22,264 nucleotides of DNA from NCBI GenBank assembly GCA_014729445.1, contig WJJX01000089.1, positions 1 through 22,264 on the forward strand, written 5' to 3'. A model generated the notes under the pieces. The model was not told the DNA's origin, searched no databases, and saw only the letters and a program-made list of their open reading frames with translations. Origin of the DNA: Candidatus Moraniibacteriota bacterium (lineage in GTDB: Bacteria > Patescibacteriota > Minisyncoccia > CAIUEV01 > JAHKAQ01). Shown here one piece after another: positions 8,009-16,120 of this stretch. Both the position numbers and the translations under genes were made by a program. The first letter of the stretch is position 1. Each line of letters starts with the position of its first letter.

Positions 8009-9481
8009 TTATTTTTTCTTGATTTGGTAGGTGTTTTGATTATCGATAATTTCATAGCCTTTTTCCTCTACTTTTTTTCTAATCTTATCGGCCAGAGAAA
8101 AATCTTTCTTTTTTCTGGCATTTAATCTTGTTTGGGCTAATTCGTTTATTTCCTTGGGAATCTTGGTTTTCTTTTTTTGATTTTTTTTAAGGATGGCGAA
8201 AACCGAATCCATTTTTTCTATGGTTTTAAGGATTTCTTTTTGATTGGAAAGATTTTTTTGGGTGGTTAGTTTTTTGTTGATATTTTTGACAAATTTTAGC
8301 AATGCCGAAAAAGCCAAAGGACAATTCAGGTCATTGTTCATTGCTTGGTTGAACTCCTGGATAACCTTGTCGCAATTAATTTTTATAGAATTTTTTTGAT
8401 TTTTTTTAAATTTTGATGTTTTGACGACTTGATAAGTGTGGTTGATATTTTTAAGGTTTTTTGCGGCTTGATCCATTGCCTGAAAGGTGAAATTAGCCTT
8501 GCTTCGGTAATGGGATTGCAGTTTTAAGGTTCTAAAGATTAAAGGGTGGTAGCCCATTTCTTCCAGGCTTTGGTAACGTTTGTCCGGCGTTTTGGAAATT
8601 GTGTAAACATTTTGGAGAGATTTTGACATTTTTTTGCCTTCGATATAGAAATGGCGGGTGTGAATCCAGTATTTTACGAAGGGTTTTTGAGTGTAGGCTT
8701 CGCTTTGGGCGATTTCAGCTTCGTGATGCGGAAAGATATTGTCTTCACCGCCGGTGTGGATGTCGATGGAATCCCCTAAATATTTGATAGCCATAGCGGT
8801 GCATTCGATGTGCCATCCCGGAAAGCCTTTGCCCCAAGGACTCTGCCAGTGCAGGGAATGTCTTCGGTTTTTGCCGACCTTTTTTTTCCAAAGAGCGAAA
8901 TCAGCCGGATCTTTTTTGTTTTCATTGATTTCGATACGGGCGCCCTTTTTGATTTTATCCAGAGGGTTTCCCGATAATTTTCCGTATTTTTGAAATTTTT
9001 GAACCGAGAAATAAACACCGTCTTCGGTTTCATAAGCGAAACCTTTATTGATAAGTTCCTGAATTATTTTGATTATCTGATCGATTTCCCTGGTTGGTCT
9101 GGGTTGAAAGTGAGGTTTTTTGATATTGAGTTTTTTCTCGTCTTTTTCGTAATATTGCGTGTAATAGTCGGCGATTTCTATGGGATCCTTTTTATCCCGC
9201 TTGGCTGCTTTCTCCATCTTGTCTTCACCGTTTGAGTCTAAGGGTTCGTCGTCGTCTGTAAAATGTCCCACATCGGTTATATTTTTAATTAAAAGCACTT
9301 CATAATTTAGATATTCCAAGTATCTTCTTAATATATCAGCAGTCAGATAGGACCAGAAATTTCCGATATGGGCATAATCATAAACCGTCGGGCCGCAGGC
9401 GTACATTTTGACTTTTCCTTTTTCCAAGGGGCTGAATTTTTCTTTTTTCTTAGAATAAGTGTTATACAGCATTAGATTCAT
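8009..9481 (-). CDS. cysS: Cysteinyl-tRNA synthetase
   Basis: Charges tRNA-Cys with cysteine in an ATP-dependent reaction. With the chosen start the protein has 490 residues. It begins MNLMLYNTYSKKKEKFSPL, followed by CGPTVYD with the zinc-ligand Cys (C29) and the class I signature HIGN (38-41). Also visible are FPGWHIECTAMA (zinc Cys), HTGGEDNIFPHHEAEIAQ (zinc His/Glu and adenylate site), KKMSKS and the C-terminal helical anticodon region. An upstream in-frame ATG at 9514 would overlap corA by 29 bp; the ATG at 9481 begins 4 bp after the corA stop and fits the family N-terminus (9472 is a further option). It is co-transcribed with corA. There is no Shine-Dalgarno sequence. Confidence 0.97.
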   Translation of the reverse strand: MNLMLYNTYSKKKEKFSPLEKGKVKMYACGPTVYDYAHIGNFWSYLTADILRRYLEYLNYEVLLIKNITDVGHFTDDDEPLDSNGEDKMEKAAKRDKKDPIEIADYYTQYYEKDEKKLNIKKPHFQPRPTREIDQIIKIIQELINKGFAYETEDGVYFSVQKFQKYGKLSGNPLDKIKKGARIEINENKKDPADFALWKKKVGKNRRHSLHWQSPWGKGFPGWHIECTAMAIKYLGDSIDIHTGGEDNIFPHHEAEIAQSEAYTQKPFVKYWIHTRHFYIEGKKMSKSLQNVYTISKTPDKRYQSLEEMGYHPLIFRTLKLQSHYRSKANFTFQAMDQAAKNLKNINHTYQVVKTSKFKKNQKNSIKINCDKVIQEFNQAMNNDLNCPLAFSALLKFVKNINKKLTTQKNLSNQKEILKTIEKMDSVFAILKKNQKKKTKIPKEINELAQTRLNARKKKDFSLADKIRKKVEEKGYEIIDNQNTYQIKKK

Positions 9482-9485
9482 TGTT

Positions 9486-10385
9486 TTATTTAAACCAATT
9501 AACTTTTTTGACAATCAGTGAGGTAATAAGCATGAGTATAATTATAATGATAAAAGCCTCCCAATAGGAGTTGATAGGCATGGGGACGTTGGAGCCGAAA
9601 AGGCCGGCGGCCAAGGTGGAGGGCAGGAAGATGATTTGAAAAATAGCGATTATTTTCATGGTTTCGTTGATTTTGTGAGAAAAAAGCGAGTCGTTGGTAG
9701 CTTCCAGCGAATCTATAGTTTCTTTGTGGGTTTCCAGGATATTCCAAATTCTGATATTGCTTCCGATAATGTCGTTAATTCTAGGTTTGAATTCTTTGTT
9801 GGTTTTTATTGCTTCATCCAGCGACAGCGATTCTAAAATGGAACGTTGAGGCTTGATATTTCTTCTAAAATTTAAAATATCCCTCTTGACTATGGAAATT
9901 TCTTTAACCATTTCTTTTTCATTGCCCAGAAATATTTGTTTTTCGATTTCTTTTAAATTTTGAGAGATGCGGTCCAGTTTTGGGAAATTTGAATTTATCA
10001 TAATGTCGATGATATGCAAGAGGCAGAAATAAGAAGAGGAGGGGGCTTTCAGAGTCGGGTTGTTTTGGTTTTTATTGAGCTGGTTAAAATAATAATAAAG
10101 AGCATGCAGGTGATGACTGGTTGAGGTTATTATGTAATCTTCCTTAATTAGGATATCGATTTCGCCCACTTGGGGGGTTCTGGTTTTTTTGTCGTAAGCC
10201 GGAAAATGAAGGACCATAAACAGATACTCTTTGTATCTGGTAGCTCTGGGTCTATAAGTGGGGGAATTGAATTCACCCAAAACTATGGGATGAGGCTGGA
10301 AAATTTTTTGGATGATTTCCAAATCCTCTTTGGCCGGTTTTTCAAAATAGAGCCAAGTATAGTTTTTAGCTTTATATGATTTCAT
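9486..10385 (-). CDS. corA: CorA-family divalent cation transporter with GSN instead of GMN
   Basis: A 299-residue CorA-type channel protein. The N-terminal alpha/beta domain is cytoplasmic, followed by a long helical stalk (about 140-235) and two C-terminal membrane helices (about 242-262 and 273-292) with the usual basic tail (KKVNWFK). The stalk-to-membrane junction NETMKIIAIFQIIFLPSTLAAG is typical. The selectivity motif at the end of the first membrane helix, normally Gly-Met-Asn, reads G264-S265-N266 (serine codon TCC at 9593-9591). GMN is the hallmark of Mg2+ CorA proteins and the related ZntB proteins vary it, so transport specificity is uncertain. It is first in a two-gene unit with cysS, divergent from trmD. 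There is no Shine-Dalgarno sequence. Confidence 0.88.
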   Translation of the reverse strand: MKSYKAKNYTWLYFEKPAKEDLEIIQKIFQPHPIVLGEFNSPTYRPRATRYKEYLFMVLHFPAYDKKTRTPQVGEIDILIKEDYIITSTSHHLHALYYYFNQLNKNQNNPTLKAPSSSYFCLLHIIDIMINSNFPKLDRISQNLKEIEKQIFLGNEKEMVKEISIVKRDILNFRRNIKPQRSILESLSLDEAIKTNKEFKPRINDIIGSNIRIWNILETHKETIDSLEATNDSLFSHKINETMKIIAIFQIIFLPSTLAAGLFGSNVPMPINSYWEAFIIIIILMLITSLIVKKVNWFK

Positions 10386-10642
10386 TTTGGGCTGGCTTTA
10401 ATTTTAATTAGCTATTATAGTTAAGAAAACAGGTTTGACTTTAGCTGTAAACTTTGGAATAGAATATTTTTATTTTAAAAGATTGATTCAAATATAACAA
10501 GTTTATTAAAATAATAAATAATAGAAATCAGGTCGAGCTTTTTAATAAAATCAAAATACCAGATTTTTTAAAAACGAGAATTTTTAAGTCTTAATTGTTT
10601 ATTTTTTGAATTGCAGTTTTAAAATTAATTTTTAAATAAGCT
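10386..10642. promoter_or_regulatory. 257-bp divergent intergenic region between corA (-) and trmD (+)
   Basis: Very AT-rich and without any credible reading frame. It must hold promoters for both directions. On the minus strand a perfect TATAAT lies at 10419-10414, about 29 bp before the corA ATG, without a good -35. On the plus strand TTGACT (10435-10440) is followed after 19 bp by TAGAAT (10460-10465), leaving a leader of about 170 nt before trmD. No strong hairpin, riboswitch fold or tRNA was recognised. Confidence 0.45.
10435..10465 (+). promoter_or_regulatory. Candidate promoter for the trmD-ftsW-ispG-uppS operon
   Basis: TTGACT (10435-10440), 19-bp spacer, TAGAAT (10460-10465). Both hexamers match those before the rodZ-like gene, but the spacer is 2 bp longer than ideal. 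It implies a leader of about 170 nt. Confidence 0.3.
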
Positions 10643-11299
10643 ATGATTTTTGATATACTTACAATATTTCCTCAAGCCATAAAGAGTTATTTTGATTACG
10701 GGATACTTAAAAGAGCGATTGATGAAAATAAAATTAAGGTCAATTTCTATGATTTGAGGGAATGGAGTTTGGACAAACATAAAAATGTCGATGATAAACC
10801 TTATGGCGGGGGAGCCGGTATGGTTATGATGATAGAGCCTATCTATAGAGCTTTAGCTTCGATAAAAAGGGGGAAAGAAAATGAGAGGATTAAAACCGTA
10901 TTATTGGCAGCTAAGGGTGATCTTTTCTCCCAAAAAAAAGCGGAAAGTTTTTTGAAGTATGATAGAATAATTTTTATTTGTGGCAGATACGAGGGCGTGG
11001 ACGAAAGAGTCAGAAAATATCTGTGTGATGAAGAGATTTCGATCGGCAATTATGTTTTAAGCGGAGGCGAGTTGCCGGCGGCGGTGATTGTTGATGTTGT
11101 TTCCAGACAGTTGCCTGGGATTTTAGGCAATCGCGACTCTTTAATCGACGAGTCTTTTAGTTTCGAAATTATTCAAGAGTATCCCCAATATACCCGGCCG
11201 GAGAAATTTTTAAATTGGTCGGTTCCCAAAGTTTTGACTTCGGGCGATCATGCAAAGATTGATCGATGGAGGCGGATTAAAAGTAAAAGAAGAAAATAA
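10643..11299 (+). CDS. trmD: tRNA (guanine37-N1)-methyltransferase TrmD
   Basis: Methylates G37 next to the anticodon with S-adenosylmethionine, preventing +1 frameshifting. Conserved SPOUT-family motifs are present: FDILTIFPQ at the N-terminus, PYGGGAGMVM, FICGRYEGVDERV, and the trefoil-knot segment EISIGNYVLSGGELPA, then PEYTRP-like QYTRPEKF. At 218 residues it is shorter than the usual ~240-250, lacking part of the C-terminal helical domain. It is not beside rpsP, rimM or rplS, the usual partners, but heads a run of envelope genes starting with ftsW, 16 bp downstream of its stop. The ATG start has no Shine-Dalgarno sequence. Confidence 0.97.
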   Translation: MIFDILTIFPQAIKSYFDYGILKRAIDENKIKVNFYDLREWSLDKHKNVDDKPYGGGAGMVMMIEPIYRALASIKRGKENERIKTVLLAAKGDLFSQKKAESFLKYDRIIFICGRYEGVDERVRKYLCDEEISIGNYVLSGGELPAAVIVDVVSRQLPGILGNRDSLIDESFSFEIIQEYPQYTRPEKFLNWSVPKVLTSGDHAKIDRWRRIKSKRRK

Positions 11300-11315
11300 T
11301 AACCAAACATATAAA

Positions 11316-12413
11316 ATGAGAAACAGCAACCAAGTAGATAAACCATTGGCGGTTACGATTTTTGCTTTAGTGATTTTTGGTTTAGTAATGATTTTTTCGG
11401 CCGGCATTGCCTTGTCGTTAAATAATTATGACAGGCCTTATTATTTCTTTTATCACCAACTTTTATATGGGGTGATTCCCGGTCTGATTCTTTGGGTTTT
11501 GGCTCAAAATATTAACTATAAATTTTGGAAGAAAAATTCGTTTTGGATGTTTATATTTGTCATAATTCTGTTGGTTTTGGTTTTGTTTGTCGGGGAAAGA
11601 TATAAAGGGTCTACGAGGTGGTTGAATGTCGGTCCGGTTAATATTCAGCCGACAGAAATCGCCAAACTGGTGGTTGTTTTATATTTGGGAGCCTGGATGA
11701 GTAAACGCAAAGATAAAATTAAAAGTTTTTCCCAGGGTTTTATACCTTTTTGTTTTATCCTTTTAATTTTAAGTCTTTTGATTATTGTCCAGCCGGATGT
11801 GGGAACTTTGGGTTTGATAGTCGCGATTTCAGTTTTAATGTTTTTTATGGCAAAAGGCAGGATAAGTCATTTGCTTTTATTGTTTATTGTTGGCATATTA
11901 TTATTTTATGTGCTTATTCAAATAGAACCTTATAGAATGGCGAGATTACAAGCTTTTAGGGATCCGGGTGTGGATCCCACCGGTATCGGATGGCAGGTGC
12001 AGCAGGCCAAGATTGCTATCGGCAGTGGTGGGTTGTGGGGGAATGGTTTGGGCCATGGTCGCCAGAAATTTTTGTATTTGCCTGAACCGATAGGAGATTC
12101 GATTTTTGCCATAATTTGTGAGGAATTGGGGATGATTGGAGGTGTGTTTTTGATTGGTTTGTTCTATGTAATAGCCTGGAGAGGTCTTAGGATATCCAAA
12201 CAAGCGCCGGACGAATTCTCCAAATTGGTCGCCGGAGGAATTACGGTTTGGTTTGTGCTTCAGGCTTTTATGAATATTGCCGCGATTACTTCCTTGATTC
12301 CCTTAACCGGGATTCCGCTGCCTTTTGTTTCTTATGGAAGTTCGGCTTTAATTATCTCTTTAGTCGGAGCCGGGATATTGTTAAATATATCAAAAAATAA
12401 GCTAAATCAATGA
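11316..12413 (+). CDS. ftsW: Septal peptidoglycan glycosyltransferase FtsW (SEDS family)
   Basis: A polytopic SEDS protein of about 10 membrane helices that polymerises lipid II into glycan strands at the septum. The first helix carries FGLVMIFSAG. Characteristic parts are STRWLNVGPVNIQPTEIAKL (the conserved W/R region), QPDVGT, EPIGDSIFAIICEELG (the conserved catalytic-site Asp), and SLIPLTGIPLPFVSYGSSAL, which favours FtsW over RodA. The frame is open upstream and an ATG at 11250 exists, but it would overlap trmD by 50 bp and add a polar tail; the ATG at 11316 places the first helix correctly and gives 365 residues. It overlaps ispG by 4 bp (ATGA), implying translational coupling. FtsW is preferred over RodA, though not certain. 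Confidence 0.92.
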   Translation: MRNSNQVDKPLAVTIFALVIFGLVMIFSAGIALSLNNYDRPYYFFYHQLLYGVIPGLILWVLAQNINYKFWKKNSFWMFIFVIILLVLVLFVGERYKGSTRWLNVGPVNIQPTEIAKLVVVLYLGAWMSKRKDKIKSFSQGFIPFCFILLILSLLIIVQPDVGTLGLIVAISVLMFFMAKGRISHLLLLFIVGILLFYVLIQIEPYRMARLQAFRDPGVDPTGIGWQVQQAKIAIGSGGLWGNGLGHGRQKFLYLPEPIGDSIFAIICEELGMIGGVFLIGLFYVIAWRGLRISKQAPDEFSKLVAGGITVWFVLQAFMNIAAITSLIPLTGIPLPFVSYGSSALIISLVGAGILLNISKNKLNQ

Positions 12414-13468
12414 AAAAGACCAGGAAAATAAAAGTGGGTTCGCTCGTTATTGGCGGCGGCAGGAGCAAGCAAATTGTTATTCAGTCAATGACTAATACCA
12501 GAACCAAGGATTTAAGGCAGACTTTAACTCAAATTAAACAGCTTGAGAATGCCGGTTGTGAATTGGTTAGAGTGGCCGTTTTGGATCAGGAAGACGCAAA
12601 AAGCATCTTCAAATTAAAGAAGCAAATCGGGATTCCTCTTGTGGCCGATATTCATTTTGATTATAAGCTGGCTTTACTTTCGCTTAAATCAGGGGCGGAT
12701 AAGATCAGAATTAATCCCGGAAATCTGGGCAGAGCGGAAAATTTAAAAAAAGTTGTTGATCTATGCAGAAAGATTAATACTCCGATTCGAATCGGAGTGA
12801 ATTCAGGCTCCATAGAGAAAGAAATTTTGAATAAATACAAAAAACCGACAGCCGAGGCTTTAGCCGCTTCAGCGCTTAAGAACTTGGCTATTGTTGAAAG
12901 TTTGAATTTTGATAAAATAGTTTTATCGATGAAGCACAGTGATGTTTTGGCCAATATTAAAGCTTATGAATTGGTTAGTCAAAAGGTTGATTATCCTTTG
13001 CATTTAGGTTTAACAGAAGCGGGGACTTTTTTAAGCGGGGCGGTTAAATCTTCGGTCACAATGGGGGTATTGCTCCATCAGGGAATCGGAGACACCTTAA
13101 GAATTTCTTTGAGCGGGGATCCGGTTCAAGAAATCGGGGTTGCTAAGAAAATTTTGAAGGCTTTGAATTTAAGCAAGGATCAGATTGAAATAATAAGTTG
13201 TCCCACTTGCGGTCGAACAACGGTAGATGTAGAAGAGATCGCCAGTCGAATTGAGGAAGCGACTACTGGGATTTCCAAAGATTTAAGTGTGGCGGTTATG
13301 GGTTGTTTGGTGAACGGTCCGGGGGAGGCAAAAAGAGCCGATCTGGGCGTGAGCGGAATAGATAGAGATAATGACTATTTAATGTTTTTTAAAAAAGGTA
13401 AAACCTTAAAGAAGATACATAAAAATGAAGTGGTAAATTTCTTGATTAAAGAAATCGCTAAATTTTAG
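12410..13468 (+). CDS. ispG: 4-hydroxy-3-methylbut-2-en-1-yl diphosphate synthase IspG (GcpE)
   Basis: Catalyses the penultimate step of the MEP isoprenoid pathway, reducing MEcPP to HMBPP with a 4Fe-4S cluster. The 352-residue protein has the N-terminal TIM-barrel (IQSMTNT, GCELVRVAV, PLVADIHFD, KIRINPGN, PIRIGVNSGS, LHLGLTEAG) and the C-terminal cluster domain with C264-P-T-C267 and C299 in GCLVNGPGEA, where E306 is the fourth ligand. It matches the short bacterial form without the plant-type insertion. Its ATG overlaps the ftsW TGA (ATGA), and uppS follows 24 bp later, so the isoprenoid precursor and carrier-lipid genes are together with the lipid II polymerase. Assignment is secure. Confidence 0.98.
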   Translation: MKKTRKIKVGSLVIGGGRSKQIVIQSMTNTRTKDLRQTLTQIKQLENAGCELVRVAVLDQEDAKSIFKLKKQIGIPLVADIHFDYKLALLSLKSGADKIRINPGNLGRAENLKKVVDLCRKINTPIRIGVNSGSIEKEILNKYKKPTAEALAASALKNLAIVESLNFDKIVLSMKHSDVLANIKAYELVSQKVDYPLHLGLTEAGTFLSGAVKSSVTMGVLLHQGIGDTLRISLSGDPVQEIGVAKKILKALNLSKDQIEIISCPTCGRTTVDVEEIASRIEEATTGISKDLSVAVMGCLVNGPGEAKRADLGVSGIDRDNDYLMFFKKGKTLKKIHKNEVVNFLIKEIAKF

Positions 13469-13492
13469 AAATAAGTTTAAATAATTTTTGGG

Positions 13493-14203
13493 ATGAAAAA
13501 TATTTTACATGTGGCAATTATTCCGGACGGTAATCGAAGATGGGCGCGCAGTAAAGGTCTAAAACCCTGGGAGGGACATGAAGCGGGGGCCAAGAATCTG
13601 GAAAATATTTTGGAATTCGCTAAAGAATTGGGAATTACCCATTTAACTTTTTGGGGTTCCTCCAGGGATAATTTGATTAAGCGTCCTTATCGCGAAAGAA
13701 GGGCATTGTTGCAAATTTACAAGGATTATTTCAACAAGGTTTTAAAGTCAAAAAAGATTTATGATAATCGGATTAAGATTAATGTGTTGGGCGATTGGGA
13801 GAAGGCTTTTCCTGCCCACTTAAAGACTCTGATTAGAAAGGTGGTAGCTAAAACCAGAAAGCATAACAATTTCATCGTTAATTTTTTATTGGCTTATTCC
13901 GGCGATTATGAAATGATTGAAGCGGTTAAGAGTATTGCCATCGATTATAAAAAGGAATATCTTGTAAAGATAGATGCCAAAGTGATAAAAAATTATTTGT
14001 ACACTAAAGCTTTGCCTGAGGTGGATTTGTTAATCAGAACCGGTTCTTTTAAGGATCCGCATTTATCAGCGGGATTTATGATGTGGGATACAATTAATTC
14101 CCAGATTTATTTTTCCAAAAAGGCCTGGCCGGATTTTGATAAAATGGAATTAAAAAAAGCGATTGAAAATTTTTGTAATAATGAGAGAAGATATGGTGCT
14201 TAA
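13493..14203 (+). CDS. uppS: Isoprenyl (undecaprenyl) diphosphate synthase
   Basis: A cis-prenyltransferase that elongates farnesyl diphosphate with isopentenyl diphosphate to make the polyprenyl carrier used in peptidoglycan synthesis. Of the 236 residues, IPDGNRRWAR (10-19) has the catalytic Asp12, with GHEAGA following. The SxxN-like motif reads WGSSRDNLIKRP. The C-terminal binding motif DLLIRTG is present, with SAGFMMWDTINSQIYF and WPDF after it. The motif wording (GSSRDN, TGSFKDPHLSAGF) departs somewhat from the Escherichia coli type, so product chain length may differ. It lies just downstream of ispG, and its end overlaps the following lipoprotein gene by 11 bp. GGG directly before the ATG is too close to act as a ribosome site. 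Confidence 0.95.
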   Translation: MKNILHVAIIPDGNRRWARSKGLKPWEGHEAGAKNLENILEFAKELGITHLTFWGSSRDNLIKRPYRERRALLQIYKDYFNKVLKSKKIYDNRIKINVLGDWEKAFPAHLKTLIRKVVAKTRKHNNFIVNFLLAYSGDYEMIEAVKSIAIDYKKEYLVKIDAKVIKNYLYTKALPEVDLLIRTGSFKDPHLSAGFMMWDTINSQIYFSKKAWPDFDKMELKKAIENFCNNERRYGA

Positions 14204-14918
14204 AAAAAAATTTAGAGCTAAAAATTGGAAATTTCTACCAGTTGTTTTGTTGTTGTTTTGTCTAAGCGCTTGTCAAGTTGAGAAAAATGAGGCCTCAAAG
14301 CCGCTGGAAGAGGAAAAGATCGATTTGAAAAATAGTCATGAGACTGATGAATTGGATATTGAAAATAAAACATTGATTAATTCAAGAAGTATAACCAGAA
14401 ATAATGGCGGCAAGGTTAATTTTTTAAAAAATTTTGATTATCCTAAATTGGAGCAGATATACGAATTGTCCAAGAAGGAAAATTTGGATAAGAGTGAAAT
14501 TGAGTATTTAAAGGATTGCAGCGATTACTATAAAGGATTTTGTTTTTTGGTATTATATGATCAGACTTCTTTATGGTATAATAATTTAGTAAAGGAATTA
14601 AAAATTGAGCAAAAGGAGTTTGTGGAAGTAAAATCTAATACGATTTCGGCCTTAGGTCTTTTAAATTATGCCAATAAGATAAACAGAGAATATCCGAAAG
14701 TCAATTCGGTGGTTTCAAATTATATTTTGTATATGGAGTTTAAGAATATGGATTTGTGGACTCAAAAGGAAGGAGAGGATGAATTGATCTATCTTGAAGA
14801 ATATTTTAGAGACGACTTTATTGAAAGTTTCTATTTTGATAAAATGCAGGGGATCGAAGATCAAGACTCAGAGGATGGCTTGAGGAAAGAGGCAAATGCT
14901 TTGATAGAAAATTTATAA
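14193..14918 (+). CDS. Putative lipoprotein of unknown function
   Basis: A 241-residue predicted lipoprotein. After a basic start (MVLKKKFRAKNWK) comes a hydrophobic helix ending in the lipobox L-S-A-C, so signal peptidase II would cleave before C27, followed by an acidic, Glu/Lys-rich linker. The mature part is mainly helical and charged, with several Cys (DCSDYYKGFCF) and no motif I recognise. In-frame ATGs at 14163 and 14181 also exist, but 14193 gives the most normal signal peptide and the smallest overlap with uppS (11 bp). It is followed 29 bp later by the DUF3048 protein gene, so the two may be exported partners. No function is assigned. Confidence 0.8.
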   Translation: MVLKKKFRAKNWKFLPVVLLLFCLSACQVEKNEASKPLEEEKIDLKNSHETDELDIENKTLINSRSITRNNGGKVNFLKNFDYPKLEQIYELSKKENLDKSEIEYLKDCSDYYKGFCFLVLYDQTSLWYNNLVKELKIEQKEFVEVKSNTISALGLLNYANKINREYPKVNSVVSNYILYMEFKNMDLWTQKEGEDELIYLEEYFRDDFIESFYFDKMQGIEDQDSEDGLRKEANALIENL

Positions 14919-14947
14919 AATAAATAATAATTAATTTTTAAAAAAGA

Positions 14948-16093
14948 ATGAAAAAAATTTTAAAGGAAAAAAAAGTATTAATTACAGTCGGCGTCGTTGT
15001 GGTTATTTTATTGATTTTGATTTTTGTTTCGAAACTGACCGGAGATAATAAAGGAGAGGGGCGGGAAGGTCTCGAGGATGGAGAAAACTATACTTCCGAA
15101 TTTAGCGATCTTAGCAAACAAGAACCTTTGAATCCCGAGGAGGTGAGCCCCTTTTCCGGATTAAAGTGTGAGAATCCCGATAACAAGGATAGAAGAGCGA
15201 TTGCGGTTATGTTAGCTTCCGATCCGAGTACCAGACCTTTATCCGGGGTTAGTTCCGCTGATCTGGTAATTGAAATGCCGGTAATTACAAGTCAGGTTAC
15301 AAGATTGATGGCTCTTTATGTTTGTAATTCTCCCGAAGAGATTGGATCTATTCGAAGCACCAGACATGATTTTTTGACTTTAGCCAAAGGAATGGATGCG
15401 ATTTTAGCTCATTGGGGAGGTCCCGATTTTGTCTTGAATTATTTGAAAGATGAAGATCCGGTCCCCAATTTGGATGCTCTTATTTATGAGGGAGATAAGG
15501 CTACTTCCCCTTTTTGGAGGAAACCGGAAATTCCAAAGCCTGATAATGGATTTGCCACCTATGATAATCTTTTGAAACAAGCTGAGGAATTAGGTTATAG
15601 AACGGAAAATTATTTCGAGGGATATCCACATAGAAAGGAAAGCCCCAAAGAAGAAAGAGGCTCCAGAGGCAAGTTGACTGTAGGATTTCCCAAGGCTTAT
15701 AAAATGAATGTCTATTATGTTTATGATCCCGAGAGCAACAGTTATTTGAGATATTGGGCAGGAAATATGGATATAGACAAAAACACTCAGGAACAGATAG
15801 CGCCTAAAAATGTCGTGGTTGTTTTCGCGACATCGAGACAGATCAAGGGTCAGTACAACGATGTTGATATAGAAGGCGAAGGCGAGATGCATGCTTATAT
15901 TGAGGGAAAAGAAATCCAGGGAACTTGGGTTAAAGAAAAGGAGAATTGTGTAATTGGAGACGAATTGGTTTGTGTGAGTTCTTCCAAATTGAAATTTTTA
16001 AATGAGGACGGCGAAGAAATCACTTTTATTCCTGGTCAGGTTTGGATCGAAGTTTTGGAGCCGGGTCAAAAATTGGAATGGGAGCCTTTATAA
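14948..16093 (+). CDS. DUF3048 domain-containing (YerB-like) exported protein
   Basis: A 381-residue protein with an N-terminal membrane anchor (about 9-30: VLITVGVVVVILLILIFVS) and an extracytoplasmic region. It shows the two-part DUF3048 pattern: an N-terminal domain (about 65-215) with AVMLASDPSTRPLSGVSSAD, EMPVITSQVTRLMALY and GSIRSTRHDFLTLAKGMDAI, and a C-terminal domain (about 225-375) ending with GQVWIEVLEPG. Bacillus YerB belongs to this family, whose biochemical role was not established to my knowledge. The protein lies between a lipoprotein gene and holA, within the envelope gene run, 27 bp before holA. An envelope-associated role is inferred from the anchor and context. There is no Shine-Dalgarno sequence. 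Confidence 0.88.
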   Translation: MKKILKEKKVLITVGVVVVILLILIFVSKLTGDNKGEGREGLEDGENYTSEFSDLSKQEPLNPEEVSPFSGLKCENPDNKDRRAIAVMLASDPSTRPLSGVSSADLVIEMPVITSQVTRLMALYVCNSPEEIGSIRSTRHDFLTLAKGMDAILAHWGGPDFVLNYLKDEDPVPNLDALIYEGDKATSPFWRKPEIPKPDNGFATYDNLLKQAEELGYRTENYFEGYPHRKESPKEERGSRGKLTVGFPKAYKMNVYYVYDPESNSYLRYWAGNMDIDKNTQEQIAPKNVVVVFATSRQIKGQYNDVDIEGEGEMHAYIEGKEIQGTWVKEKENCVIGDELVCVSSSKLKFLNEDGEEITFIPGQVWIEVLEPGQKLEWEPL

Positions 16094-16120
16094 GTTGAAA
16101 ATTTTTGATTAGATCAGACT

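Noticed and set aside
9482..9514. Longer cysS with start at 9514
   Set aside because: It would overlap corA by 29 bp and add 11 residues with no family counterpart; 9481 starts 4 bp after the corA stop and matches the usual N-terminus.
11250..11315. Longer ftsW starting inside trmD
   Set aside because: A 50-bp overlap with trmD and a polar N-terminal tail; the ATG at 11316 gives a normal SEDS start.
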